A DNA stretch of 5,934 nucleotides from VGWF01 sp964423465 (GTDB lineage Bacteria; Verrucomicrobiota; Kiritimatiellia; PWTM01), in NCBI GenBank assembly GCA_964423465.1, contig CAYRFK010000285.1, positions 1 to 5,934 on the forward strand. Direction: 5' to 3'. The position numbers and the translations under genes are program-made. The first letter of the stretch is position 1, and every line of letters begins with the position of its first letter. Shown here piece after piece: positions 1-5,843 of this stretch. The notes below the pieces were generated by a model. It had not been told where the DNA came from. It made no database searches and saw only the letters and a program-made list of their open reading frames with translations.

Positions 1-1300
1 ACGCCAGCGTGTCGCCGGTCGTGTGGTAGTTGGCATCGTTGAAGTCGTTGTAGTCTTCGATTGCCAGCACCGAAGCGAAGCCGTAATCCCAGAAGGAGGC
101 GTGGTCACTGTCCGGCTCGCCACTGGGGTCGATCTGCGGCCGCAGCAGGCCGGTGAAGCCGTAGCGCGCGACCGCGTTCGTGAAGGTACTGGCGATGGCC
201 AGGTCGGCGGCATACCCCGGGTTGCTCGTGAGTCGAGTGTGAAGATCCAGCGCGCCGTCGGCGTTCGAGTCCCACGCGATCATGTCCATGTTGAAGACTG
301 CGACGAGGTTCTCCCCGGCCGTCTCAGCGGCTGCGGCGTGGGCGTCGCTCCCGTACAGGCCCTGTTCCTCGCCTGTCACAAGGAGGAAGCGGATCGTCCG
401 CTCGAACCGGTACTGCCGGAATGCGCCCGCCGCAGTCAGGACGGCGGCCGAGCCGCTGGCGTTGTCGTCCGCCCCCGGCGAGTTCGTGGTGTTCGGCATG
501 TCGTCCAGGTGCGCGACGATAACGACGATCTCGGCCGGTCGTGTCGTGCCGGTCTGCGTTGCGACCACGTTACGGCCCGAGGATCCGCCGGCGGACCAGA
601 GCTGGAACGTCGTGGTCAGGCCGAGGCCCGCGAAGTGATCGAAGGCCATCTGCGTTGCGCGGTGGATGTGCGCCCCGGAGTTCGTCCTGCGCGAGGCGAT
701 GGCGGCGAAGTCGCCGGCGCCCACTGTGGCCTCGACACCGGTCACCCGGCGCATCAACGCGTACAGCCGGTTGGTCGAGATGCGCGAGAGCATCTCCGCC
801 ACGAGGGGATCAGGCGTCCCTGACAGCGCGCGCGGGACACGTTTGGCCGCCTTCGCCGAAGCGGTGGCCGCCCGGGCAAGATCGATCGGCTGCGACGGAA
901 GCCGGCGGAGCGAGAATCCGAGTTCCGCCAACGGCTCCGCCTCCGCGCCCGGAGCACGAACAAGCCAGCGAAGGCCGTCGTCGTGAAGGATCTCAAAGCC
1001 GTTGGTCGGCGTTCCGGCCGCGCGCGGCGCGCGCTTGGACGCCAGCATGCAGTCCGCCGGCCGTGTCGCGTTCGCAAGGACGCGGTACGGCCATCCCGCG
1101 GTTGCAAGCTCCGTCTCAGTGGCCGACACGAGAAGGTACTCGGCGCCCGAGGCGTCGGGCAGGTGCGCGTGGACACGGAGGGGAAACGAGGTCAGCGCCC
1201 CGCGAACCTCGACGCGTGCGAGGAGCGGATCCTCGGCCCGCACCGCCGTTGCCACGACCAGCGCAACAAGAACCGATGCCGCCGCACGAAAACCCAGCAT
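1..1300 (-). CDS. Secreted M28-family zinc aminopeptidase, C-terminus cut by window edge
   Basis: The minus strand is open for 433 codons from an ATG at 1300-1298 to the left edge. Residues 1-22 look like a signal peptide (Arg near the start, a hydrophobic stretch, then AVRA before ED). Residues ~28-140 match no domain I recognise and could be a propeptide. From ~145 the sequence follows the M28 peptidase fold, with every dinuclear-zinc ligand in order: H264 (in HLDD), D279 (in GADDNASG), E312 after the general base E311 (in GEEQG), D339 (in NMDM) and H426 (in HTTGD). This family removes N-terminal residues from peptides, usually outside the cytoplasm. Family and catalytic competence are well supported; substrate preference is unknown. 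Probably only the last part of the domain and any C-terminal extension are missing. In-frame GTG codons at 1315 and 1312, or a start inside the assembly gap, are alternatives. The plus-strand reading frames across this region are shadows of this gene. Confidence 0.93.
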   Translation of the reverse strand, partial: MLGFRAAASVLVALVVATAVRAEDPLLARVEVRGALTSFPLRVHAHLPDASGAEYLLVSATETELATAGWPYRVLANATRPADCMLASKRAPRAAGTPTNGFEILHDDGLRWLVRAPGAEAEPLAELGFSLRRLPSQPIDLARAATASAKAAKRVPRALSGTPDPLVAEMLSRISTNRLYALMRRVTGVEATVGAGDFAAIASRRTNSGAHIHRATQMAFDHFAGLGLTTTFQLWSAGGSSGRNVVATQTGTTRPAEIVVIVAHLDDMPNTTNSPGADDNASGSAAVLTAAGAFRQYRFERTIRFLLVTGEEQGLYGSDAHAAAAETAGENLVAVFNMDMIAWDSNADGALDLHTRLTSNPGYAADLAIASTFTNAVARYGFTGLLRPQIDPSGEPDSDHASFWDYGFASVLAIEDYNDFNDANYHTTGDTLA

Positions 1301-1316
1301 GGAATGGCGCACCACG

Positions 1317-1416
1317 NNNNNNNNNNNNNNNNNNNNNNNNNNNNNNNNNNNNNNNNNNNNNNNNNNNNNNNNNNNNNNNNNNNNNNNNNNNNNNNNNNNN
1401 NNNNNNNNNNNNNNNN
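1317..1416. other. Assembly gap of exactly 100 N
   Basis: The run of N is exactly 100 long, a conventional placeholder for a scaffold join of unknown size. It sits between the 5' ends of two divergent genes, so their promoters, and possibly further DNA, are hidden. Nothing should be inferred about the true distance across it. Any reading frame that continues through it is an artefact. Confidence 0.97.
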
Positions 1417-1432
1417 TCGGCGGGGGTGGATG

Positions 1433-1436
1433 GGAG
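1433..1436 (+). promoter_or_regulatory. Ribosome binding site that fixes the beta-helix gene start
   Basis: GGAG, preceded by GG, lies 7 nt before the ATG at 1444. This supports 1444 over the in-frame GTG at 1426, which abuts the gap, and over the in-frame ATG at 1495. A GGAGG at 1474-1478 is too far (16 nt) from ATG 1495 to serve it. Confidence 0.6.
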
Positions 1437-1443
1437 TGATGAC

Positions 1444-3129
1444 ATGAAGACGAGTCTGAGTCAGGAGCGCTTCGGAGGCCGGTCCGCGCGGCGGATGGAC
1501 CTCTCGTTGGGTGTGGTGTGGCGGATGGCCGCCGTGGTGGTGGTTGGGTGGGGCATGGGGGTGCGGCTGGCGTCGGCGGCGCAGAAGCCGGCCGCTGCCG
1601 CGGAGCGGTCCTGCCCTGCGCATGGCATCCTTCCGTCGCGCGCGCCGTTCCGCTACGTTTCGGCGGGCAACATGAAGGCGCGGCCTCCGTACACGTCATG
1701 GACGACGGCGGCGGCGACGATCCAAGCGGCGGTGGATGCGGCGGGTGACGGAGCCGTCGTGTTGGTCGGTCCGGGCGTCTATGATGGCGGCGGTGTGGCC
1801 GATCCGGCCGGCGAGATGAACCGGCTTATGATCACCAAGGCGATCTCGGTCATCGCGATGGGCGGCCCCTCCCGCACCACGATCGTCGGATCCGGTTTCG
1901 ACGGTGGCGATCCGGTGCGCTGTGCCTACGTTGCCAACGCGCTGCTTGCCGGGTTCACGCTGACGGGCGGCTCGGCGTCGAGCGGGGGCGGAGTGTTCTG
2001 CGACTGGGGCGCGAAGATCCTGGGCTGCGTCATCGTCAGCAACGCCTCCGGCTGGGGCGGAGGCGCCTGCGGGTCGGTGGGGGATTCGGTCCTGTCGACG
2101 CCGCATGGCGAGCGCAACGCCGTGGCCGGGACTCTCGCCGGGTGCCGGGTTGCGGACAACGTCGGATTCGGCGCCGGCTGCATCGGGGTCGTGTCCGACT
2201 GCGTCATCGAGGGGAATTCCGACGCCGGCCTGTATCACGTGCCCGTCGTTCGCGGCAGCCGTATTGCCGGCAACATGGGGGGCGGTGCGTCCAACCCCGG
2301 CTTCGGCCTGATCGAGACCTGCGAGGTGAGCGGCAACAGCAGCCCGTTCTCCGGCGGGGGCATCGCGGGCTTCCACACGGTCCGTGGCTGCACCGTGGAG
2401 TCCAATTCCGCCGGCGCCGGCGCCGGGATTGCGGGCATGGGCCTCTCGATCGTCGAGAACTGCCGGGTTCGCGGGAATACGGCATGGAGCTTTGGCGGTG
2501 GGATCTGGGACGCGAAGGAAGTCCGCACCAGCATCCTCGAAGGGAACTCGGCCTTCTACGGTGGCGGCTACTTCGGGCAGGGCTTCGGCCGCCTCGTCGG
2601 ATGCCTGATCGCCGGCAACCGGGCGGAGGGCCGCGGCGGCGGCGTCTACGACGCCTTTGAGATCGAGAACTGCACGCTCGTGAACAACGAGGCCGGGATC
2701 TCCGGCGGCGGCGTCACGGGGTTCTACATCCACGCCGGGTTCGCGCCGCAGCGCATCTTGAACAGCATCCTCTCAGGCAATGCGGCGCCAGTCCTGCCGG
2801 ACGCCGAAGTGCTGCAGGCCGCGCTTTTTGAATCCGCCAACGCGTTCAACTGCATCCCGCCCACGCCGGGATTCCCGGCCGAGCTGGGCAATATCGCCGA
2901 CGATCCCGTGTTTGCGGCGGACTCGTTCCGGCCCGGTGCCCTGTCGCCGTGCGTGGATGCGGGCGCCAATGCGGAGTGGATGGCGGGCACGGTCGATCTG
3001 GACGGCCGCCCGCGCATCCTCAACGGCCGCGTCGACATCGGCGCGTATGAGTTTCCGACCCCGAAGCCGTGCGGCGATCGGGAACGGCCGCGTCCGCAGG
3101 GCGGGGGCAAGGGGCGCGGTGCGAGGTGA
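1444..3129 (+). CDS. Secreted right-handed parallel beta-helix protein with GGG and Cys/Asn coil repeats
   Basis: This is a 561-residue protein. Residues 1-46 form an atypical long export signal (RR at 16-17, then a Val-rich stretch interrupted by R27 and R41, ending ASAA). The mature part opens with FRYVS at 69-73, PYTSW and TIQAAVDAA, then VVLVGPGVYDGGG, the usual start of PbH1/pectate-lyase-like helices. Eleven coils follow, marked by C/S-x4-N at 195, 234, 253, 272, 293, 316, 340, 363, 387, 410 and 441, with GGG or similar turns at 205, 279, 304, 351, 373, 398 and 421. The regular coils are 19-24 residues apart. It ends with SPCVDAG (501-507) and VDIGAYEF (530-537), resembling the choice-of-anchor Q type of ending, followed by a basic Gly/Arg-rich tail. 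Catalytic residues are not recognisable; the role could be polysaccharide binding or cleavage, or surface adhesion. It is convergent with deformylase. The open frame continuing upstream of 1444 is antisense to the M28 gene and crosses the gap, so it is not used. Confidence 0.88.
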   Translation: MKTSLSQERFGGRSARRMDLSLGVVWRMAAVVVVGWGMGVRLASAAQKPAAAAERSCPAHGILPSRAPFRYVSAGNMKARPPYTSWTTAAATIQAAVDAAGDGAVVLVGPGVYDGGGVADPAGEMNRLMITKAISVIAMGGPSRTTIVGSGFDGGDPVRCAYVANALLAGFTLTGGSASSGGGVFCDWGAKILGCVIVSNASGWGGGACGSVGDSVLSTPHGERNAVAGTLAGCRVADNVGFGAGCIGVVSDCVIEGNSDAGLYHVPVVRGSRIAGNMGGGASNPGFGLIETCEVSGNSSPFSGGGIAGFHTVRGCTVESNSAGAGAGIAGMGLSIVENCRVRGNTAWSFGGGIWDAKEVRTSILEGNSAFYGGGYFGQGFGRLVGCLIAGNRAEGRGGGVYDAFEIENCTLVNNEAGISGGGVTGFYIHAGFAPQRILNSILSGNAAPVLPDAEVLQAALFESANAFNCIPPTPGFPAELGNIADDPVFAADSFRPGALSPCVDAGANAEWMAGTVDLDGRPRILNGRVDIGAYEFPTPKPCGDRERPRPQGGGKGRGAR

Positions 3130-3171
3130 CGGACACCGGCGGCGGCGCGCGGAGATCGCGCGGGCCACCGG

Positions 3172-3732
3172 TTACGCGATGCCGAGCGCCTGCTCGGTCT
3201 CCCGCTTCATGCGCTTAAGCTTCCCGGACAGGGAGATCTTCTTCACGGCCGACATCCGGTCGCAGATGAGCACGCCTGCGAGGTGATCCATCTCGTGCTG
3301 GACGCAGCGGGCCACGAGGCCGCACAGGCGCTGCTCGCGTTTCGCCCCGTCGCGATCGGTCCAGCGAACCACCACTTCGGAAGGCCGCGTGACCGGCACC
3401 CGGATCTCGGGGAAACTGAGGCAGCCCTCCTCGTAGACCTCGGTATCGTCGGAGGACTCGACGATCTGCGGATTGAAGAGGACCATCGGCATCGCGGTGT
3501 CCGGATTCAGACGCGCCCCGTCCTCGTCCGTGTCGCCGGAGGCCGGCACGTCGACCACGCACAGCGCGACCGTCTCGCCGACCTGCTGCGCCGCGAGCCC
3601 GATGCCCTCCTCGGCATGCATCGTCTCGATCATGTCGTCGGCCAGCTTCCGAAGCCGGTCGTCGACCGCCGCAACCGGCGCCGCCTTCTGGCGCAGGACC
3701 GGGTCCCCGTAGAATCTGAGCAAAAGCTTCAC
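3172..3732 (-). CDS. def: Peptide deformylase
   Basis: This 186-residue cytoplasmic metalloenzyme removes the formyl group from the initiator methionine of new polypeptides. All three family motifs are intact: GIGLAAQQVG (43-52), EGCLS (102-106) and QHEMDH (145-150). They give metal ligands C104, H146 and H150 and catalytic E147. The N-terminal YGDPVLR (8-14) and the basic C-terminal helix are also typical. Length is normal, with an acidic Gly/Asp-rich loop at about 63-82 that is longer than I recall for the E. coli enzyme. The start codon is GTG at 3732; no ATG lies in frame just upstream and no Shine-Dalgarno sequence is visible, but a promoter lies immediately before it. The usual companions fmt, priA or rsmB are not next to it here. 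It ends with TAA 42 bp from the convergent beta-helix gene and is divergent from the downstream peptidase gene. Confidence 0.98.
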   Translation of the reverse strand: MKLLLRFYGDPVLRQKAAPVAAVDDRLRKLADDMIETMHAEEGIGLAAQQVGETVALCVVDVPASGDTDEDGARLNPDTAMPMVLFNPQIVESSDDTEVYEEGCLSFPEIRVPVTRPSEVVVRWTDRDGAKREQRLCGLVARCVQHEMDHLAGVLICDRMSAVKKISLSGKLKRMKRETEQALGIA

Positions 3733-3738
3733 GCGAGC

Positions 3739-3767
3739 ACTATACGGGCTTCCCCGCGTTCGATCAA
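3739..3767 (-). promoter_or_regulatory. Sigma70-like promoter of def, placed for a leaderless transcript
   Basis: Read on the minus strand, TTGATC (3767-3762, 4/6 to TTGACA) is followed after exactly 17 nt by TATAGT (3744-3739, 5/6 to TATAAT). Only 6 nt separate the -10 box from the GTG start codon at 3732, so initiation at the usual distance would fall on the start codon itself. This agrees with the absence of a Shine-Dalgarno sequence. The match is by eye only. Confidence 0.55.
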
Positions 3768-3768
3768 A

Positions 3769-3787
3769 GCCTCCCGTGCGGGGAGGC
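3769..3787. repeat. Perfect 7-bp hairpin abutting the def -35 box
   Basis: GCCTCCC (3769-3775) pairs perfectly with GGGAGGC (3781-3787) across a 5-nt loop. It lies one base upstream of the def -35 element. On the minus strand it is followed by TTTG, which is too short a T-run to call a terminator. It could be an operator-like palindrome or a remnant of the intergenic repeats seen at the right end. Confidence 0.5.
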
Positions 3788-3910
3788 CGTGCGCCGTTGG
3801 GAATCGCGGATTGCAGGCGGAGGGCGGAGACGGTAAGGAGGGCGGGTGCCCGTGTTCCGCTGCAGACCAGTCCGGGCCGGTCCGTGACGCGTCGGATCCG
3901 GGAGCGGGCA

Positions 3911-3917
3911 AAAGGAG
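3911..3917 (+). promoter_or_regulatory. Strong Shine-Dalgarno sequence deciding start at 3924
   Basis: AAAGGAG lies 6 nt before ATG 3924, an ideal spacing. It directly touches the first ATG at 3918, which is too close to use it. This favours 3924 by two codons over the longest frame. A later ATG at 3981 has a more normal signal-peptide length but no comparable site. Confidence 0.55.
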
Positions 3918-3923
3918 ATGCGG

Positions 3924-5438
3924 ATGAAAGGGTGGGGGGATCGTTGGATGGACGGGATGACTTCAGACCTGCGACCCGGTATGCGACGGCGGACGGCGCC
4001 GAGATCCGCGTTCCACATCCATCCCCTCCTCCTTGCCTTCATCCTCGCCCTGCCCGCCACCGCCATGGCCGCGCCGCCGAGGGTCGACGCCGTCGTCGAC
4101 CTCGCCCACGAGTTCTCGTTCTACGCCGACGGCCGTTTCGCGCGCCAGTACCTCGCGGACCAGAAGGCCGTCACGAGCTGGAACGCGCTGCCCCGGTTCG
4201 ACCTCTCCAACGCGAACCTGCTGATCCTGCTCGATTGCGCCGAACAGCTCCGCTACACGCCTGAGGACGCCGCCGCGATCCGCGCGTTCCTCGAGGCCGG
4301 CGGCGGCGTGGCGGTCTTTGTCGGCACCGATCGCGGTCCGCAATACGACCTCGCCGCGTCGCTCGGCGCGCGCTTCGTTGCGGACGCGAAGAAGCCGCTC
4401 CGGCTCGCGCCGGAGGCCGGTACGGCCGCGATCGAGGGTGGTGCGCGGCTGCGCCTCGAACTGGAAACGCCGGAAACGTGGACCACGCATCTTGCGGATG
4501 CCGGCGGACGCCCGGTCGTCGCCTCGCGCGCCGAAGGGAAGGGCCGCCTGCTCGTCGCGCCGCGCTCGCTGGCGGGCAGCCGGCCGGATGCGTCGGACCC
4601 GATCAACGCGGCGTGGCTCGCCCCGCTGCTTGTCCGCACCGCCGCCGGCCGCCCCGTCGATCCGTCGAAGCCGTTCAAGGGTCGCGGCCTGGTCCCGGGC
4701 GATACCGTCGAGACCCACGAGGGCCTCACGTTGCACTACAACGACTACCTGAAACCTTATGCCCGGGCCATGTTCGACATCTCGCAGCGCTGCCGGCCGG
4801 TCATCCGGAAGCGCATGGGGGTGCCGCTGTCCGACGGCATGGCCTCCGAGGTCGGACTGCTCGCGACCGGCGGCGGCGGATTCTCGTCGGGGCGTGTCAT
4901 CGGGCTCGCGGTCTGGTGGGGCGGCTTCCCGGAGCGCGAGGATGGCATGATCGAGTTCATCACCCACGAGTCGGTCCATTCGTGGGTCCTGCCCTTCGCC
5001 GAGATCTGGAACGAGCCGATCGCCACCTACGTCGGCAACCTCGTGATGATCGACATGGGCCACGCGGAGGAGGCGGAGCGCCGCCTCAAGGCGACCATCG
5101 CGCGCGCCGCGCGGCACGATCCGGAGATGAAGCTCTACGATCTCGACGGCCGCGGCCCGTCCGGCGCGAAGGAACTGGGCGACGGAGCCCGCAACGACAT
5201 CCACTGGGGCAAGTCGTTCTGGATCTTCGAACAGCTTCGCGCGAGGGATCCCGACTGGCTCGCACGCTACTTCCAGGCGAAGCGGCGTCTGGTGAAACCC
5301 GGCGCCCTCCGCCGATACGGCCCCGACGAGACCGTCGCCGTCCTCTCCACCGCCCTCGGCCGCGATCTCTTCCCCTGGTTCCGCGCCCACGGCCTCGCCG
5401 CCGCCCCCGACCGCTCGCTGCTGCGCCCCGCGGAGTGA
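3924..5438 (+). CDS. Secreted putative gluzincin metallopeptidase with N-terminal alpha/beta domain
   Basis: This 504-residue protein has a signal peptide whose hydrophobic core is about 34-43 and which ends TAMAA (46-50). Residues ~52-210 look like an alpha/beta Rossmann or glutamine-amidotransferase-like domain: NLLILLD at 98-104, then an Ala-rich helix and GGGVAVFVG. This resembles the non-catalytic domains of the ThuA/DUF4350 sort, though the family is not certain. The C-terminal half carries an HExxH motif (H348, E349, H352) followed by WNEPIA, where E364 is the likely third zinc ligand (HExxH-x11-E). Upstream Gly-rich and Trp-rich strands, the later HWGKSFWIFEQL and the near-terminal GRDLFPWFRAHG recall the thermolysin-like half of M1/MA-clan peptidases, so an exported zinc endo- or aminopeptidase is likely. 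Specific family and substrate are not recognised. The start is uncertain: 3924 has the best ribosome binding site, but ATG 3981 would give a normal signal peptide of about 30 residues. It is divergent from def. Confidence 0.85.
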   Translation: MKGWGDRWMDGMTSDLRPGMRRRTAPRSAFHIHPLLLAFILALPATAMAAPPRVDAVVDLAHEFSFYADGRFARQYLADQKAVTSWNALPRFDLSNANLLILLDCAEQLRYTPEDAAAIRAFLEAGGGVAVFVGTDRGPQYDLAASLGARFVADAKKPLRLAPEAGTAAIEGGARLRLELETPETWTTHLADAGGRPVVASRAEGKGRLLVAPRSLAGSRPDASDPINAAWLAPLLVRTAAGRPVDPSKPFKGRGLVPGDTVETHEGLTLHYNDYLKPYARAMFDISQRCRPVIRKRMGVPLSDGMASEVGLLATGGGGFSSGRVIGLAVWWGGFPEREDGMIEFITHESVHSWVLPFAEIWNEPIATYVGNLVMIDMGHAEEAERRLKATIARAARHDPEMKLYDLDGRGPSGAKELGDGARNDIHWGKSFWIFEQLRARDPDWLARYFQAKRRLVKPGALRRYGPDETVAVLSTALGRDLFPWFRAHGLAAAPDRSLLRPAE

Positions 5439-5459
5439 ATGGCGGCAGAGGCGGAAGAC

Positions 5460-5487
5460 AACACAAAGGCGCAAAGGACGCAAAGGG
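5460..5487. repeat. Degenerate tandem array of CGCAAAG-type units (8-9 nt period)
   Basis: Three successive units read ACACAAAG, GCGCAAAG and GACGCAAAG, followed by GG. The A-rich composition stands out against GC-rich surroundings. A stray GCGCAAAG recurs at 5568-5575. I recall the reverse-strand translation (LRPLRLCV style) from spurious proteins in environmental PVC genomes. Confidence 0.7.
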
Positions 5488-5530
5488 AAGAGCCGCTGCC
5501 GACGAGGACGGAGGGCGGGAAGACGGTGCC

Positions 5531-5551
5531 GAGTGGCCAGTGTCGAGTGTC
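5531..5551. repeat. Heptamer array, GAGTGTC type (3 units)
   Basis: Three adjoining heptamers read GAGTGGC, CAGTGTC and GAGTGTC, each differing from the consensus GAGTGTC by at most one base. The reverse-strand translation is of the STLATRH type. Confidence 0.65.
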
Positions 5552-5600
5552 TGTTCCATCCCAGGGGGCGCAAAGCGAACGAGCCTCGACTTCGCGGTCC

Positions 5601-5642
5601 AACTTCGATGTTCGGTGTTGGATGTTCGGCGTTCGACGTTCG
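5601..5642. repeat. Heptamer array, ATGTTCG type (6 units)
   Basis: Six adjoining 7-nt units read AACTTCG, ATGTTCG, GTGTTGG, ATGTTCG, GCGTTCG and ACGTTCG. They share the core GTTCG, with variation at the first two bases. The period is exact over 42 nt. The minus strand would read RTSNAEHPTPNIEV, a low-complexity peptide that should not be annotated as protein. Confidence 0.85.
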
Positions 5643-5647
5643 CCGTA

Positions 5648-5669
5648 GAAGCGGCGCCCCCGCCGCTTC
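5648..5669. repeat. Perfect 9-bp palindrome with CCCC loop
   Basis: GAAGCGGCG (5648-5656) is exactly complementary to CGCCGCTTC (5661-5669) across a 4-nt loop. No T-run follows on either strand, so a classical terminator is not supported. Its core is nearly the reverse complement of the two palindromes at 5689 and 5738. Confidence 0.75.
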
Positions 5670-5688
5670 CTCCGAGGGTCCCGCCCAA

Positions 5689-5711
5689 CGCGGCGGGGCG
5701 CCGCGTCCACG
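5689..5711. repeat. Palindromic direct repeat, copy 1
   Basis: The hairpin has stem CGCGGC (5689-5694) and GCCGCG (5700-5705), loop GGGGC, and tail TCCACG. The 23-nt unit matches copy 2 at 5738-5760 at 21 of 23 positions. Confidence 0.75.
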
Positions 5712-5737
5712 GGATGCACCCTCGATAATCGCTCGTG

Positions 5738-5760
5738 CGCGGCGGGGTGCCGCGTTCACG
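5738..5760. repeat. Palindromic direct repeat, copy 2
   Basis: The same 6-bp stem (5738-5743 with 5749-5754) appears with loop GGGGT and tail TTCACG. The two differences from copy 1 are C to T, one in the loop and one in the tail; the stem is unchanged. Confidence 0.75.
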
Positions 5761-5781
5761 ACTCCCCGCCCCGTCGATCCG

Positions 5782-5817
5782 CATCGGACGGAGCGGAGTG
5801 CCCGCCCGCTCCCGATG
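5782..5817. repeat. Imperfect 36-nt hairpin
   Basis: The outer stem is CATCG (5782-5786) with CGATG (5813-5817). The inner stem is GGAGCGG (5790-5796) with CCGCTCC (5806-5812). A 3-nt bulge (GAC) lies on the left side and the loop is 9 nt. No T-run follows. The function is unknown. Confidence 0.6.
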
Positions 5818-5822
5818 TCCCA

Positions 5823-5843
5823 TTGGATGCTGGCTGCTGGAGG
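5823..5843. repeat. Short heptamer array, CTGGNTG type (3 units)
   Basis: TTGGATG, CTGGCTG and CTGGAGG adjoin with an exact 7-nt period. The array is short and degenerate, so chance is possible, but it fits the neighbouring arrays. A further GGATGTTGGG at 5924-5933 might begin another array beyond the window edge. Confidence 0.45.

Noticed and set aside
541..1443. Long plus-strand open frame leading into the beta-helix gene
   Set aside because: It is antisense to the M28 peptidase, crosses the 100 N gap and has Arg/Pro-rich shadow composition. The gene starts at 1444 with its own ribosome binding site.
1489..1510. Twin-arginine signal in the beta-helix protein
   Set aside because: RR at residues 16-17 is followed by MDL rather than the expected xFLK, and the hydrophobic core is interrupted by Arg, so a Tat call is not supported.
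3135..3172. Possible bidirectional terminator between the convergent beta-helix and def genes
   Set aside because: Only a 5-bp CGCGC/GCGCG stem (3146-3150 with 3158-3162) and a distant ACCGG/CCGGT pair are present, with no T-run on either strand; expected by chance in such GC-rich sequence.
5439..5648. Small 69-codon frame starting directly after the peptidase stop
   Set aside because: It has no ribosome binding site and most of it is encoded by the tandem arrays, so it looks like translated repeat rather than protein.
3963..5759. A 598-codon minus-strand open frame opposite the metallopeptidase gene
   Set aside because: It is a GC-rich shadow frame: the plus strand has a signal peptide, HExxH and ordered domains, while this frame is Arg/Gly/Asp-rich and its N-terminal part is translated repeat arrays.
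5460..5760. CRISPR array
   Set aside because: Units are 7-9 nt or two 23-nt palindromes 49 nt apart with no series of equal spacers and no cas genes.
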